Shown one piece after another: positions 18,541-28,136 of a stretch of 64,000 bases of DNA. Below the pieces are notes generated by a model that searched no databases, was not told the origin of the DNA, and saw only the letters and a list, made by a program, of their open reading frames with translations. Source of the stretch: Methanothrix harundinacea 6Ac. Its GTDB lineage: Archaea > Halobacteriota > Methanosarcinia > Methanotrichales > Methanotrichaceae. A program made the translations under genes and the position numbers. The stretch spans positions 1,922,001 to 1,986,000 of the forward strand of contig NC_017527.1 of assembly GCF_000235565.1 (NCBI RefSeq), given 5' to 3'. How positions within the stretch are numbered: the stretch's first letter is position 1; the number at the start of each line of letters is the position of its first letter.

Positions 18541-18731
18541 AGAACTGGGGCTTGTCCGCTCCGCCACTCCTCTCACCTCGGAGACTGTAGATACATTTCT
18601 GCCTCTTAACGGAGAATTCGGCTGCGGTCCTTCAAGACACCAAATTGACCTCCGTCCTATAAACAATCTTCGAAGGAGGAGCAAGATCGAACCGAAACCT
18701 TTCTTGCCCTCCGCTGCTTCAGCGGCCATCT

Positions 18732-19904
18732 GTGACAGAAGATCCCCCGGAGGGCAGGGGCGAAGGGAAGAGGAACATATACCTCCTCGGCCTGGTGAGC
18801 CTCTTAAACGACGCCAGCAGCGAGATCATCCAGCCGATTCTGCCCCTCTTCATAGCCTCCTTGGGCGCCGGAGGCCTCGCCATCGGCCTCATTGGGGGGC
18901 TTGCCGACGGCCTTCCAAGCCTCTTCAAGCTCCTCTCCGGATATTGGTCCGACAGGATGGGGGCGCGAAAGCCCCTGGTGGCGGCGGGCTACTCCCTCTC
19001 GGCGGCGGGAAAGCTCCTCCTCGCCCTCTCCGCCACCTGGCAGCAGGTCTTCGTCCTCAAGGTCCTGGAGCGGTCCGGCAAGGGCATCCGGTCCGCCCCC
19101 CGGGACGCCATCATCGCCGAGTCGGCGTCCAGGGAGGGGAGGGGGAGGGGCTTCGGCGTCCACCGGGCCCTTGACTCCTTCGGCGCCGTCGTCGGGTCGG
19201 CCCTCGCCTACCTCCTATGGCAGGCTGGGATGGACTTCAGGACCATCTTCCTCGTCGCCGGGGCCGTCGCCTTCCTCGCCCTCCTGCCCCTCGTCCCCGT
19301 CCGGGAGGGGAGGAGGCGGTCCGGAGGCTGCCTCCGCCCCCGCCTCTCCCCGGAGATCGTCCCCTTCGTCGGAGTGGCATCCCTCTTCGCCCTGGGGAAC
19401 TGTAGCTACATGTTCTTCATCCTGAGGGCCCAGGGGTTCTTCTCCGGAGATCTGGCCATCGGCGCCCCCATCCTTCTTTACATCCTCTTCAACCTGGTCT
19501 ACACCATCTTCTCGATCCCCAGCGGGGCGTGGTCGGACCGGGTCGGAAGAAAGAAGGTCCTGACCCTCGGCTACCTCCTCTTCGCCGTGACCTCCCTCGG
19601 CTTCGCCCTCGTCTCCTCGGCCCCGGTCCTCATCCTCCTATTCGTCCTCTACGGCCTCGTCTTCGCCCTCGTCGACGGTGCGGAGCGGGCCTTAGTCTCG
19701 GACCTCTGCGGGGCGGAGGCGAGGGGTACGGGCCTCGGGGCCTACTACGCCGCCGTCGGCGTCGCCGCCATCGCCTCGGGGCTGGTGGCGGGAGCCCTCT
19801 GGCAGGGGATAGGCCCAGAGGCGACCTTCCTCTTCGGGGCGGCGGCGGCGGTCGCGGCCTCGGTCCTCATCATGCGGATCCCGTCTCCTTCGGCGATCTC
19901 CTGA
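18732..19904 (+). CDS. MFS transporter
   Basis: A 390-residue major facilitator superfamily protein with about 12 transmembrane helices. The first-half loop motif is seen as GYWSDRMGARKPLV and the equivalent second-half loop as GAWSDRVGRKKVLT. The SGKGIRSAPRDAIIAES block after helix 4 is typical of an archaeal/bacterial MFS group annotated as drug or unknown-solute exporters. The start is a GTG; no clear Shine-Dalgarno is visible, and the gene diverges from the HPPD-like gene. Substrate unknown. Confidence 0.88.
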   Translation: MTEDPPEGRGEGKRNIYLLGLVSLLNDASSEIIQPILPLFIASLGAGGLAIGLIGGLADGLPSLFKLLSGYWSDRMGARKPLVAAGYSLSAAGKLLLALSATWQQVFVLKVLERSGKGIRSAPRDAIIAESASREGRGRGFGVHRALDSFGAVVGSALAYLLWQAGMDFRTIFLVAGAVAFLALLPLVPVREGRRRSGGCLRPRLSPEIVPFVGVASLFALGNCSYMFFILRAQGFFSGDLAIGAPILLYILFNLVYTIFSIPSGAWSDRVGRKKVLTLGYLLFAVTSLGFALVSSAPVLILLFVLYGLVFALVDGAERALVSDLCGAEARGTGLGAYYAAVGVAAIASGLVAGALWQGIGPEATFLFGAAAAVAASVLIMRIPSPSAIS

Positions 19905-19924
19905 CGGCGTCAGGATAAAATGGA

Positions 19925-21460
19925 TCATTTCCCCAGGATCTTCCGGAGGAGGCCCCCGGCGGGCTCCTTCCTCTCGGCCTTGCCGGAATCCTGTCTCTTA
20001 TCCGGCCCCTTCGGCTGGGGGGGGGCGGCCTTTCCTCCTCTATCGGCCCTCCCATCCCCGACGATGGGGGTGCTCACCCCGCCGTGCCTGCTCTTTCGGG
20101 GCCTCACCTTGACGGTGACGGGGTGCTCGATCTCGCCTCCTACGAGCATCGCCGTCCCCGGGGGAAGCCGCTTGATCTCCTCTTCGAGCTCGGAGCTCAT
20201 CCCCTCGATCCCCTTGCTGAGGGCCCGGAGGTCGTTGGGGTTTGTGACCCGGAGGATGATCTGGGTGTTGCACTGGGATATGACGTTTTTATCGACCCTC
20301 GCCGGCCTCTGGCTGATGACGAGGAGGCCGAGGCCGAACTTTCTCCCCTCGGCGGCTATGGTCCTGATGACGGGGGTGCTGGCGGCGCGGCCGCTCCCCC
20401 TCTCCGGGATGTAGTTGTGAGCCTCCTCGACGACGACCATCCCGGGGTTGACCCGCCCTCTCTTCCTCGCCTCGAATAGGTCGGAGAGGAGCTTTGCGAC
20501 GATCATCCCCTGGAGGTCTGGAGGAACGCCGGTCATGTCGATGATGGAGGCCCGCCCCCGCTGGAGGAGGTCGCCGAGGCCCGTCGGCTTACCTGAGAAT
20601 ATGCCGAGGTCCGCCAGGGCCTCGAGGTGGCCGATCAGCCCCCACTTCGCTTTGCTGCTATCCTTCTCCGCCTGGGCGATGATCTCCTCCAGCCCGTAGT
20701 CGCCCCCTTCCGCCTCGAGGACCTTTATCGCCTCGTAGAGGACCCCCCGCTGGCTGTTGGTGACGTCCTCGGGGAGCATCGCCGATATCTCCCGGGCGGT
20801 GAGGTTTCTGCCGTTGAACCGGAGGGGGCGGTCGGCGTGGGGGGCTGCCGCGGAGCTCGCCGGGGAGTAGACCGTCACGTCGTACCCCCTCGGACTGACG
20901 TCGAACCTGGCGAACTCCCCTTTGGAGTTCTTCTGCTTCATCGAGGCGTACTCGCCGTGGGGATCGATGATCAGGAGAGCTACCCCCTTCTCCAGGAGCT
21001 CCTCCAGGACGACGGCAGCGGTGTAGGACTTACCGCTCCCGGTCTTGGCGAGGATGCTGCAGTGCTTCTGGACGAGGGCATCGGCGTCGAGCTTCACCTT
21101 CAGGTCGTGCCCCTCCAACAGGCCGATGTAGAGGTTCCCCTTCGAGAGGCCCAGGGCCATCTCGATGAGATGGTCGTCGGCCCTGAATACGGGATCTCCA
21201 GGTCGGGGAGGGGCGGCCGCCATCTCCAGCCTGCCTCCCGAGGCGACCCCGATCACTCGGGCGAGCCCCAGGACCCTCTCCTTAGCCCCGGGGTTCTCCT
21301 CGTCGATGGCGCTGAGGCTGTAGGCGACGTTGGACCTGGTCACCTCCATCACCTGGGCGACCATCCAGTCCTTCGATCCCTCCTTGACCTTTACGTAGCT
21401 GCCTCTGGGGGCCTCTCCCGCCATCAGAAACTTGAACTCGAAGGGGGTCGTCTCCCCCAC
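19925..21460 (-). CDS. herA: HerA-type DNA helicase/translocase
   Basis: A hexameric FtsK/HerA-superfamily ATPase that acts with NurA nuclease in archaeal DNA end resection. An N-terminal HAS barrel domain precedes Walker A AKTGSGKSYT (residues 138-147). Walker B appears as PGMVVVEEAHNYIPE, and the arginine-finger region as VISQRPARVDK. A disordered basic tail (about 455-511) ends in a hydrophobic GGLLRKILGK. The first available start in this frame is GTG 21460. The conserved HerA N-terminus (IGIIVGETTP) extends upstream of it, so translation may begin at CTG 21484. No nurA gene is visible nearby. Confidence 0.9.
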   Translation of the reverse strand: MGETTPFEFKFLMAGEAPRGSYVKVKEGSKDWMVAQVMEVTRSNVAYSLSAIDEENPGAKERVLGLARVIGVASGGRLEMAAAPPRPGDPVFRADDHLIEMALGLSKGNLYIGLLEGHDLKVKLDADALVQKHCSILAKTGSGKSYTAAVVLEELLEKGVALLIIDPHGEYASMKQKNSKGEFARFDVSPRGYDVTVYSPASSAAAPHADRPLRFNGRNLTAREISAMLPEDVTNSQRGVLYEAIKVLEAEGGDYGLEEIIAQAEKDSSKAKWGLIGHLEALADLGIFSGKPTGLGDLLQRGRASIIDMTGVPPDLQGMIVAKLLSDLFEARKRGRVNPGMVVVEEAHNYIPERGSGRAASTPVIRTIAAEGRKFGLGLLVISQRPARVDKNVISQCNTQIILRVTNPNDLRALSKGIEGMSSELEEEIKRLPPGTAMLVGGEIEHPVTVKVRPRKSRHGGVSTPIVGDGRADRGGKAAPPQPKGPDKRQDSGKAERKEPAGGLLRKILGK

Positions 21461-21593
21461 GATGATCCCGATCTCGTCTCCCAGACTACCACCACGTTCC
21501 GGAGGGGCGAGGATCAGTCACCACCGGACTCTCCGTCGCCCCGGAGCTTCTCTTTCGCCCAACCCCACAAGAGCTTAACGGTTCCTGCTGACC

Positions 21594-22304
21594 TCAGCGG
21601 TATCTTCGACGATATCGATCCTTCAAGATACCGCCGTAGGCGAGGCCCACGAGGAGGCCTGCGATGTGAGCCATGTGGGCTATGTTGTCGGCGGACCCCA
21701 TGAAGGCGAAGTCGATGATCGCAAAGAGGACCACCGCCGCCCTGATGCTCAGGGGGATCACGAAGAATAGTAAGACCGTGATCTCGGGGGCTATGACGGC
21801 GAGGCAGCCCATGACGCCGAAGAGGGCTCCGCTGGCGCCCACCATGCTCCCCGCAGGAAGCACCGCCATCTGCCCGATGGCAGCGACAAGCCCCGATATG
21901 ATGAAGATCTGGAGGAACCTCGACTCGCCCACCCTCCGCTCCAGCTCGGTCCCAAAGAAGAAGAGGAAGATCATGTTGAAGAGGAGGTGCGCCATATCGG
22001 CGTGGACGAAGATGTGGGTGATGAGGGTCCAGGGATGGGCGGCGAGGAGGGCGGGTCTCAATGCCAGATAGTTGAATGTGAAAGAGGGGTAGGCGACGCT
22101 CACAAAGTAGAAGAGGACGCATAAGATCAGAATCATCCCCGAGTAGGTCACCGGAAGCCGAAACCCGCCGGAAGGAGAGTACCGATCGTCGTCCCAGGGG
22201 TCGGGGTCGTCCCAGCCTTCCCGGCTTGCCCGATCCCTCTGCCCTCTGCCCATAAGGGAGAGCCTCTCGGTTCCGAAGCCCCCGAAGAGATCCTTCGCCT
22301 TCAT
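21594..22304 (-). CDS. rhomboid-family intramembrane serine protease
   Basis: A 236-residue protein with a charged cytoplasmic N-terminus (about 50 residues, Asp/Arg-rich) and six transmembrane helices. The catalytic serine is Ser158 in GASGALFG and the catalytic histidine is His213 in HMAHIAGLLVG. The helix 2 motif HIFVHADMAHLLFNM provides the expected His/Asn residues. Rhomboids cut within the membrane near substrate helices. The ATG follows GGTGAGGTGAG. The gene lies upstream of herA on the same strand with about 110 bases between. Confidence 0.93.
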   Translation of the reverse strand: MKAKDLFGGFGTERLSLMGRGQRDRASREGWDDPDPWDDDRYSPSGGFRLPVTYSGMILILCVLFYFVSVAYPSFTFNYLALRPALLAAHPWTLITHIFVHADMAHLLFNMIFLFFFGTELERRVGESRFLQIFIISGLVAAIGQMAVLPAGSMVGASGALFGVMGCLAVIAPEITVLLFFVIPLSIRAAVVLFAIIDFAFMGSADNIAHMAHIAGLLVGLAYGGILKDRYRRRYR

Positions 22305-22521
22305 CTCACCTCACCAGATCCTCCAACCTCTAGCCTCTCATCTCCGAGAGGTGATACAAATAGATGGTGGCAATGGGGCGGCGCTGATGTCGTGTGGAGA
22401 TGGGGCTCGCCGAATTCGGAGGCCTTCCGTTAATAGGCGGGAAGGGGATAATGCCTGGAGGGGCCGGGATGAAGGCTTCCCGGCCATAAGCAGGAAGGCG
22501 GCTCCGCCCCGACGATCCCCC

Positions 22522-23289
22522 TCAGAGGCCGAATATCTTTCGAGCGTTTTTGGTCGTCGCCTCCGCCACCTCTTCGGGCGGGAGCCCCTTGATCCTGGCG
22601 ATGAGGTGGAGGCCGTCGAGGACGTAGGCGGGCTCGTTCCTCCCCTTCCGGGGGGAGAGGAAGGGGCTGTCCGTCTCGATCAGGAGCCGGTCCAGGGGGA
22701 CCTGCCGCGCCAGAACCTGGTGCTGGGCGGACCTGCAGACGACGGTGGCGAGGGATATGTAGAAGCCCCGGTCGAGGGCCTCCTTCATCGTCCCGACCGT
22801 CCCGCTGTAGCAGTGGAAGACGACCTTGTTGAGGTCTTTGACCACATCGAAGGCCTCATCCTCGGCGAGGCGGGCGTGGATCACCTGGGGGAGGTCCAGC
22901 TCCTCCGCGAGGCCGACGACCTTCCGAAAGACCTCCCGCTGCCGGTCCCTCCCCCTCTCGTCGGGGCAGCGGTAGTAGTCGAGCCCCGCCTCGCCGACGC
23001 CGACGATCTCCTTTGCATGGGCCCGGATCTGGTCGAGGGTCGCCTCCACCTCCTCGTCGGTCGTCTCGCCGAGGCCGTTGGGGTTGAGGCCGAGGGTCGC
23101 AAAGACGAAGTCGTACCTCCTGGCCAGCTCCAGGCTCTTCCTGTTGGTCTTGAGGTCGATGCCGGAGTTGATCATCGTCGTCACCCCGGCCTTTCGCCCC
23201 CTCTGGATCACCTCGTCCCGATCCCGGTTGAAGTTCTTGAAGTCGAGGTGGCAGTGGGTGTCTATCACATCGAATTTTGTGTCGCTCAA
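22522..23289 (-). CDS. TatD-family metal-dependent hydrolase
   Basis: A 255-residue TIM-barrel deoxyribonuclease/hydrolase. Metal ligands are visible: IDTHCHLD (residues 9-16), Glu in VGVGEAGLDYY, His in QVIHAR, His in VFHCYSG and Asp in LIETDSPFLSP. The start is a TTG overlapping the TGA stop of the upstream synthase gene (TTGA), with GGAGG nine bases before. No other start in frame gives the conserved N-terminus. Translational coupling to an amino-acid biosynthesis gene is probably operon economy. Confidence 0.9.
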   Translation of the reverse strand: MSDTKFDVIDTHCHLDFKNFNRDRDEVIQRGRKAGVTTMINSGIDLKTNRKSLELARRYDFVFATLGLNPNGLGETTDEEVEATLDQIRAHAKEIVGVGEAGLDYYRCPDERGRDRQREVFRKVVGLAEELDLPQVIHARLAEDEAFDVVKDLNKVVFHCYSGTVGTMKEALDRGFYISLATVVCRSAQHQVLARQVPLDRLLIETDSPFLSPRKGRNEPAYVLDGLHLIARIKGLPPEEVAEATTKNARKIFGL

Positions 23290-24914
23290 ATCGCGTCTTC
23301 CTCCAGGAGCATCAGCCTGTTTATGGCGTTGATCAGCGCCTCCACCGAGGCCATCACTATATCCTCCCGGGCGGACCTGGCCGTCACCTTCCTTCCGAGG
23401 CGGCCGTTCTCGACCCCGATCACCACCTCCGCGAGGGCGTCGGAGCCGCCGGTGATCGCCTCGATCCGGAAGTCGCTGATCTTGACGGCGGTCTCCTCAC
23501 CCAGGATCCCCCGGACGGCGTTGAGGGCGGCGTCCACGGGGCCGACCCCGATGTCGGCGAGGACCCGCTCCTCCCCCCGGACGACGGCCCGGACGGTGGC
23601 GGTGGAGGTGAGGGTGTTTCCTGTCATCACCGCCAGCTCCTTGAGGATGACGGCCTGCTTGTCCTTCGCCAGCTCGCCGATCACCACCTCGGCGATCGTC
23701 ATCAGGTCGGCGCCGGTGACTGCCTTCCCCTTGTCCCCCAGGTCCTTGACCCTCTCCAGGATCTCCTGGAGCTGATCGTCGTTGGGGGCGTACCCCATCT
23801 CCGAGAGGGACTGCTTGACGGCGTGCCGTCCCGTATGCTTCCCGAGGACGATCCTCCTCTTGTGGCCGACCATCTCCGGGGTCATGATCCCCGGCTCGAA
23901 GGTGTCGGACCTCTCCAGGACCCCGTGGCTGTGGATCCCGCTCTCGTGGGCGAAGGCGTTCTCGCCGACGATGGGAGCGGTCCTGGATATCCTCACCTCC
24001 GTGAGCCGCTCTACGAGCTTCGCCGTCTCGAAGAGGTAGGGGGTGTGGATGGTGGTCTTAGCTCCGTACATCGAATGGAGGCCCATCACCGTCTCGGCGA
24101 GGTTCGCGTTCCCCGCCCGCTCCCCGAGGCCGTTCGCCGCCACCTGGACCTCCCTCGCCCCCGCCTCGAAGGCGGCGAGGTTGTTCGCGACGGCGAGGCC
24201 GAAGTCGTTGTGGCAGTGGACGTCGACGACCATCTTCTTCGTGGAGTTACAGATCTCCCTCACCAGCTGGCGGAAGGTCGTCGGGATCGCCACCCCGACG
24301 GTGTCGGGGATGTTGATGATGTCGCAGCGCGCCCCCTCCACCGCCCCGAAGATCTCCTTCAGGAAGGGGACGGGGGTCCTGGTGGCGTCCATCGCCGAGA
24401 AGAGGCAGGTCCTCCCGTGGCTCTTGACGTACTCCACCGCCTCCACCGCCTGGGCGACTATCTCCTCCCGGCTCTTCTTGATGGTGTGCTGGATCTGGAT
24501 ATCTGAGGTCGAGACGAAGACGTGGACCATGTCGACCCCGGCGTCGAGGGCGGCGTCGATGTCCTTTCTCATGATCCGGGCGAGGCCGCAGACCTCGGCA
24601 GAGAGCCCCTCGGCCGCCACCATCCTCACCGCTTCGAAATCCCCCCGGGAGGATACGGGAAACCCGGCCTCGATGACGTTGACGCCGAGCTTGTCGAGCT
24701 GCCGGGCGATGATGATCTTCTCCTCCGGGGTCAGGGAGACGCCGGGGGTCTGCTCACCATCCCGGAGGGTGGTGTCGAAAATTCGAACTTCTTCTCCACG
24801 GAGCGCTTCGATGTTATAGAAAACGATCCCACGCAGATTGCTCTTGCGCCATGGATGGATGGTAGACCCCAGGCCGTATAAAACCTTTTGCCGGATTGGG
24901 CTTGGGACCCTCAT
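23286..24914 (-). CDS. 2-isopropylmalate synthase / (R)-citramalate synthase family
   Basis: Condenses acetyl-CoA with a 2-oxoacid in leucine or isoleucine synthesis. The catalytic TIM barrel has the signature VRIFDTTLRDGEQTPGVSL and the metal-binding VDVHCHNDFGLA plus QVAANGLGERAGN. The linker contains GKHTGRHAVK, and a C-terminal LeuA allosteric dimer domain is present (about residues 410-530). Sequence alone does not separate LeuA, CimA and AksA. The ATG at 24914 is the only standard start in frame. A TATA-like TTTTATAC lies at about 24880-24887, downstream of that ATG, so the N-terminal 20-30 residues may not be translated. Overlaps tatD by 4 bases. Confidence 0.88.
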   Translation of the reverse strand: MRVPSPIRQKVLYGLGSTIHPWRKSNLRGIVFYNIEALRGEEVRIFDTTLRDGEQTPGVSLTPEEKIIIARQLDKLGVNVIEAGFPVSSRGDFEAVRMVAAEGLSAEVCGLARIMRKDIDAALDAGVDMVHVFVSTSDIQIQHTIKKSREEIVAQAVEAVEYVKSHGRTCLFSAMDATRTPVPFLKEIFGAVEGARCDIINIPDTVGVAIPTTFRQLVREICNSTKKMVVDVHCHNDFGLAVANNLAAFEAGAREVQVAANGLGERAGNANLAETVMGLHSMYGAKTTIHTPYLFETAKLVERLTEVRISRTAPIVGENAFAHESGIHSHGVLERSDTFEPGIMTPEMVGHKRRIVLGKHTGRHAVKQSLSEMGYAPNDDQLQEILERVKDLGDKGKAVTGADLMTIAEVVIGELAKDKQAVILKELAVMTGNTLTSTATVRAVVRGEERVLADIGVGPVDAALNAVRGILGEETAVKISDFRIEAITGGSDALAEVVIGVENGRLGRKVTARSAREDIVMASVEALINAINRLMLLEEDAI

Positions 24915-24995
24915 CCGGCGGGGCGAGCTCTGACGCCGGGGACGAGATGCGCACCCCCTGGCTCCAGCCCAGGGGGGCTCATCTCTTAAGGGCCT

Positions 24996-25751
24996 CTATT
25001 CTGAGGTTTCCCCTGCCGAGGGGCTGGACCCCCCCTCCACCGCCTCACCGGCCTTCTCCGGGGGTGAGACGAGCTCTGAGGTTACGGTCGGGGCGACCTT
25101 GTGGCTCTCGAGGTAGCGGACCTCTTTGAGGTCGAGGAGCCGCATCGCCATCTCGGCGATCCCCCTCCTCATCATCGGCCACTCCCGATAGTAGCTCATC
25201 TCCCAGGGGGACTCGATCTCGGCTACGTCCCCCTCCAGGATCTGGGCCTTGAGGTCTATCTTGGCGAAGATCCTGATCAGGCCCTCCAGCTTCTCCAGCT
25301 TATCCTCGATCCGTTCGACGATGGTGTAGTCGTACTTGACGACCTTGTCGGCGAGGACGTGGTTGTAGTCGATCCGCGCCTTCCTCCCGATGATCCGGGT
25401 GAGGGTCCCCATCTTCCCGTCCACCGAGACCCGCATCCCGATCTCAGGCCTCTCCTTCTTGAACTTGGTGAGGGGGATCAGCTCGACGTCCTCGGGGTCG
25501 CGGACCCCGTAGGCCTTCTCCGGGGGGACCTCCACGCTACCGGAGGCGCCTATCTCCTTTCCGATCAGCTCCTCTTTGAACCCCGCCACCACGTCCCCTG
25601 ACCCGACGATGATGAGGGCGGGGCCGTACTCGACCCCCTCCTCGTAGATGTCGTTCTTCATAGCCAGGTCCCGGTCCGTGGTGGAGATCACCCGGCCGTC
25701 GACGCTCTCGGTGTAATCTACCCTGATGAAATCTCCGTCTTTTACCGTCAT
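24996..25751 (-). CDS. FKBP-type peptidyl-prolyl cis-trans isomerase, long archaeal form
   Basis: A 251-residue protein with an FKBP domain interrupted by an IF/SlyD-type insert. The opening KDGDFIRVDYTESVDGRVISTT, the LIIVGSGDVVAGFKEELIG core and the EVPPEKAYGVRDPE motif are diagnostic. RKARIDYNHVLADKVVKYDYTI closes the fold. A C-terminal helical extension of about 90 residues is found in archaeal long FKBPs. It catalyses proline isomerisation and acts as a chaperone. Located 51 bases downstream of pyrI on the same strand. Confidence 0.93.
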   Translation of the reverse strand: MTVKDGDFIRVDYTESVDGRVISTTDRDLAMKNDIYEEGVEYGPALIIVGSGDVVAGFKEELIGKEIGASGSVEVPPEKAYGVRDPEDVELIPLTKFKKERPEIGMRVSVDGKMGTLTRIIGRKARIDYNHVLADKVVKYDYTIVERIEDKLEKLEGLIRIFAKIDLKAQILEGDVAEIESPWEMSYYREWPMMRRGIAEMAMRLLDLKEVRYLESHKVAPTVTSELVSPPEKAGEAVEGGSSPSAGETSE

Positions 25752-25802
25752 CTTGAACTCCGTCCTTCGAAAGGATAACTAGCGTTCCAGCCTAATTGCC
25801 TT

Positions 25803-27229
<1,427 letters not shown>

Positions 27230-28000
27230 TCAGAAGAACTTGGAGGCGAGGGTCTGCCTCGTCTCGCAGGACTCGAGGACGGGGCACCTTTCGCAGGGAG
27301 CCTCCCGCGGCCGGTCGGGAAGCTTTCCCTCCCGGATCGACCTGACCCGGTCCCGGATCCGGAGGACCCTGCGCCGGTCCGTCGGCCGGATCTCCACCTC
27401 CCGGACTTCCCCGGACCGGAGGTACTCGACGAGCCCCCGGTCGACCCTCGCCTCCAGCTCTTCCTCCAGGAGCATGGAGTACCCCGCGAGGCGGAGCCGG
27501 TCGGACCGCCAGACCCCCGCCTCCGGTGGAAGGTCGACCCTCAATATCGACGGGATCCTGAGGTGATTGGAGCCATCCTCAGCCCCTCGGGATACGACCC
27601 GGTCGACCCTCCCGGAGAGGCCGAGCCGATCGGACCGGAGCTCCACCTCCACGGTGCTGGGGTTGATCTCCCGGAGGGATACCTGTATCTTCGGCGCCAC
27701 CTCCGCCGCCCAGGCGGCCACCTCCTCGGCGGCGGCCTGGAGGTCATGAGGGTTTATCCGTTCGCGATAGATCGCCGGAACCTCGACCAGCGCCCTCTCC
27801 AGGGCCTCCCGGAGCCACTCCCCCAGGTCTTCGCCCTCCTCCGGGCCGATCTCGGAGAGGGATAGGGCAACCTCCCTCATCAGAATATTTTTAGGGGTCT
27901 CCACCTCGGGATGGACCCTCCTGCCCATCGCCTGGAAGTAGAGGAGCCTGGGGCACCGGAGGTACAGGGATATCTCGGAGATCCTCACCGGCTGAGCCAT
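27230..28000 (-). CDS. Cas4-like (DUF83) PD-(D/E)XK nuclease-fold protein, active site degenerate
   Basis: A 256-residue solo Cas4-like protein. An N-terminal cysteine (LYLRCPRLLYF) and three C-terminal cysteines (CERCPVLESC) reproduce the Cas4 iron-sulfur ligand set. The fold core has GLSGRVDRVV, supplying the Asp. The usual E-x-K segment reads SILRVDLPPEAGVW and the Q-motif glutamine reads DRLRLAGY, so Glu, Lys and Gln appear replaced. Nuclease activity is therefore doubtful. There is no CRISPR array nearby. A minus-strand TATA (28019-28031) sits 25 bases before the ATG, predicting a leaderless mRNA. Divergent from the photolyase-family gene. Confidence 0.75.
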   Translation of the reverse strand: MAQPVRISEISLYLRCPRLLYFQAMGRRVHPEVETPKNILMREVALSLSEIGPEEGEDLGEWLREALERALVEVPAIYRERINPHDLQAAAEEVAAWAAEVAPKIQVSLREINPSTVEVELRSDRLGLSGRVDRVVSRGAEDGSNHLRIPSILRVDLPPEAGVWRSDRLRLAGYSMLLEEELEARVDRGLVEYLRSGEVREVEIRPTDRRRVLRIRDRVRSIREGKLPDRPREAPCERCPVLESCETRQTLASKFF

Positions 28001-28018
28001 GGTAAGATCAATGATCCT

Positions 28019-28031
28019 CCATATTTAAAAA
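28019..28031 (-). promoter_or_regulatory. TATA box of the Cas4-like gene (leaderless)
   Basis: TTTTTAAATATGG on the minus strand, centred about 25 bases before the ATG at 28000; no ribosome binding site precedes that ATG. Confidence 0.55.
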
Positions 28032-28136
28032 GATATGGAATATATCCAATTTTCAGCAACTGATAAATCCTGGAACCATCATATCCACCGACGAGGGGAG
28101 TCGGCAGCTTGGAGGTCGGACCCCCGGGGGAAGACT

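Noticed and set aside
22351-23775. 474-codon forward frame opposite tatD and the synthase
   Set aside because: Antisense shadow of two well-supported genes.
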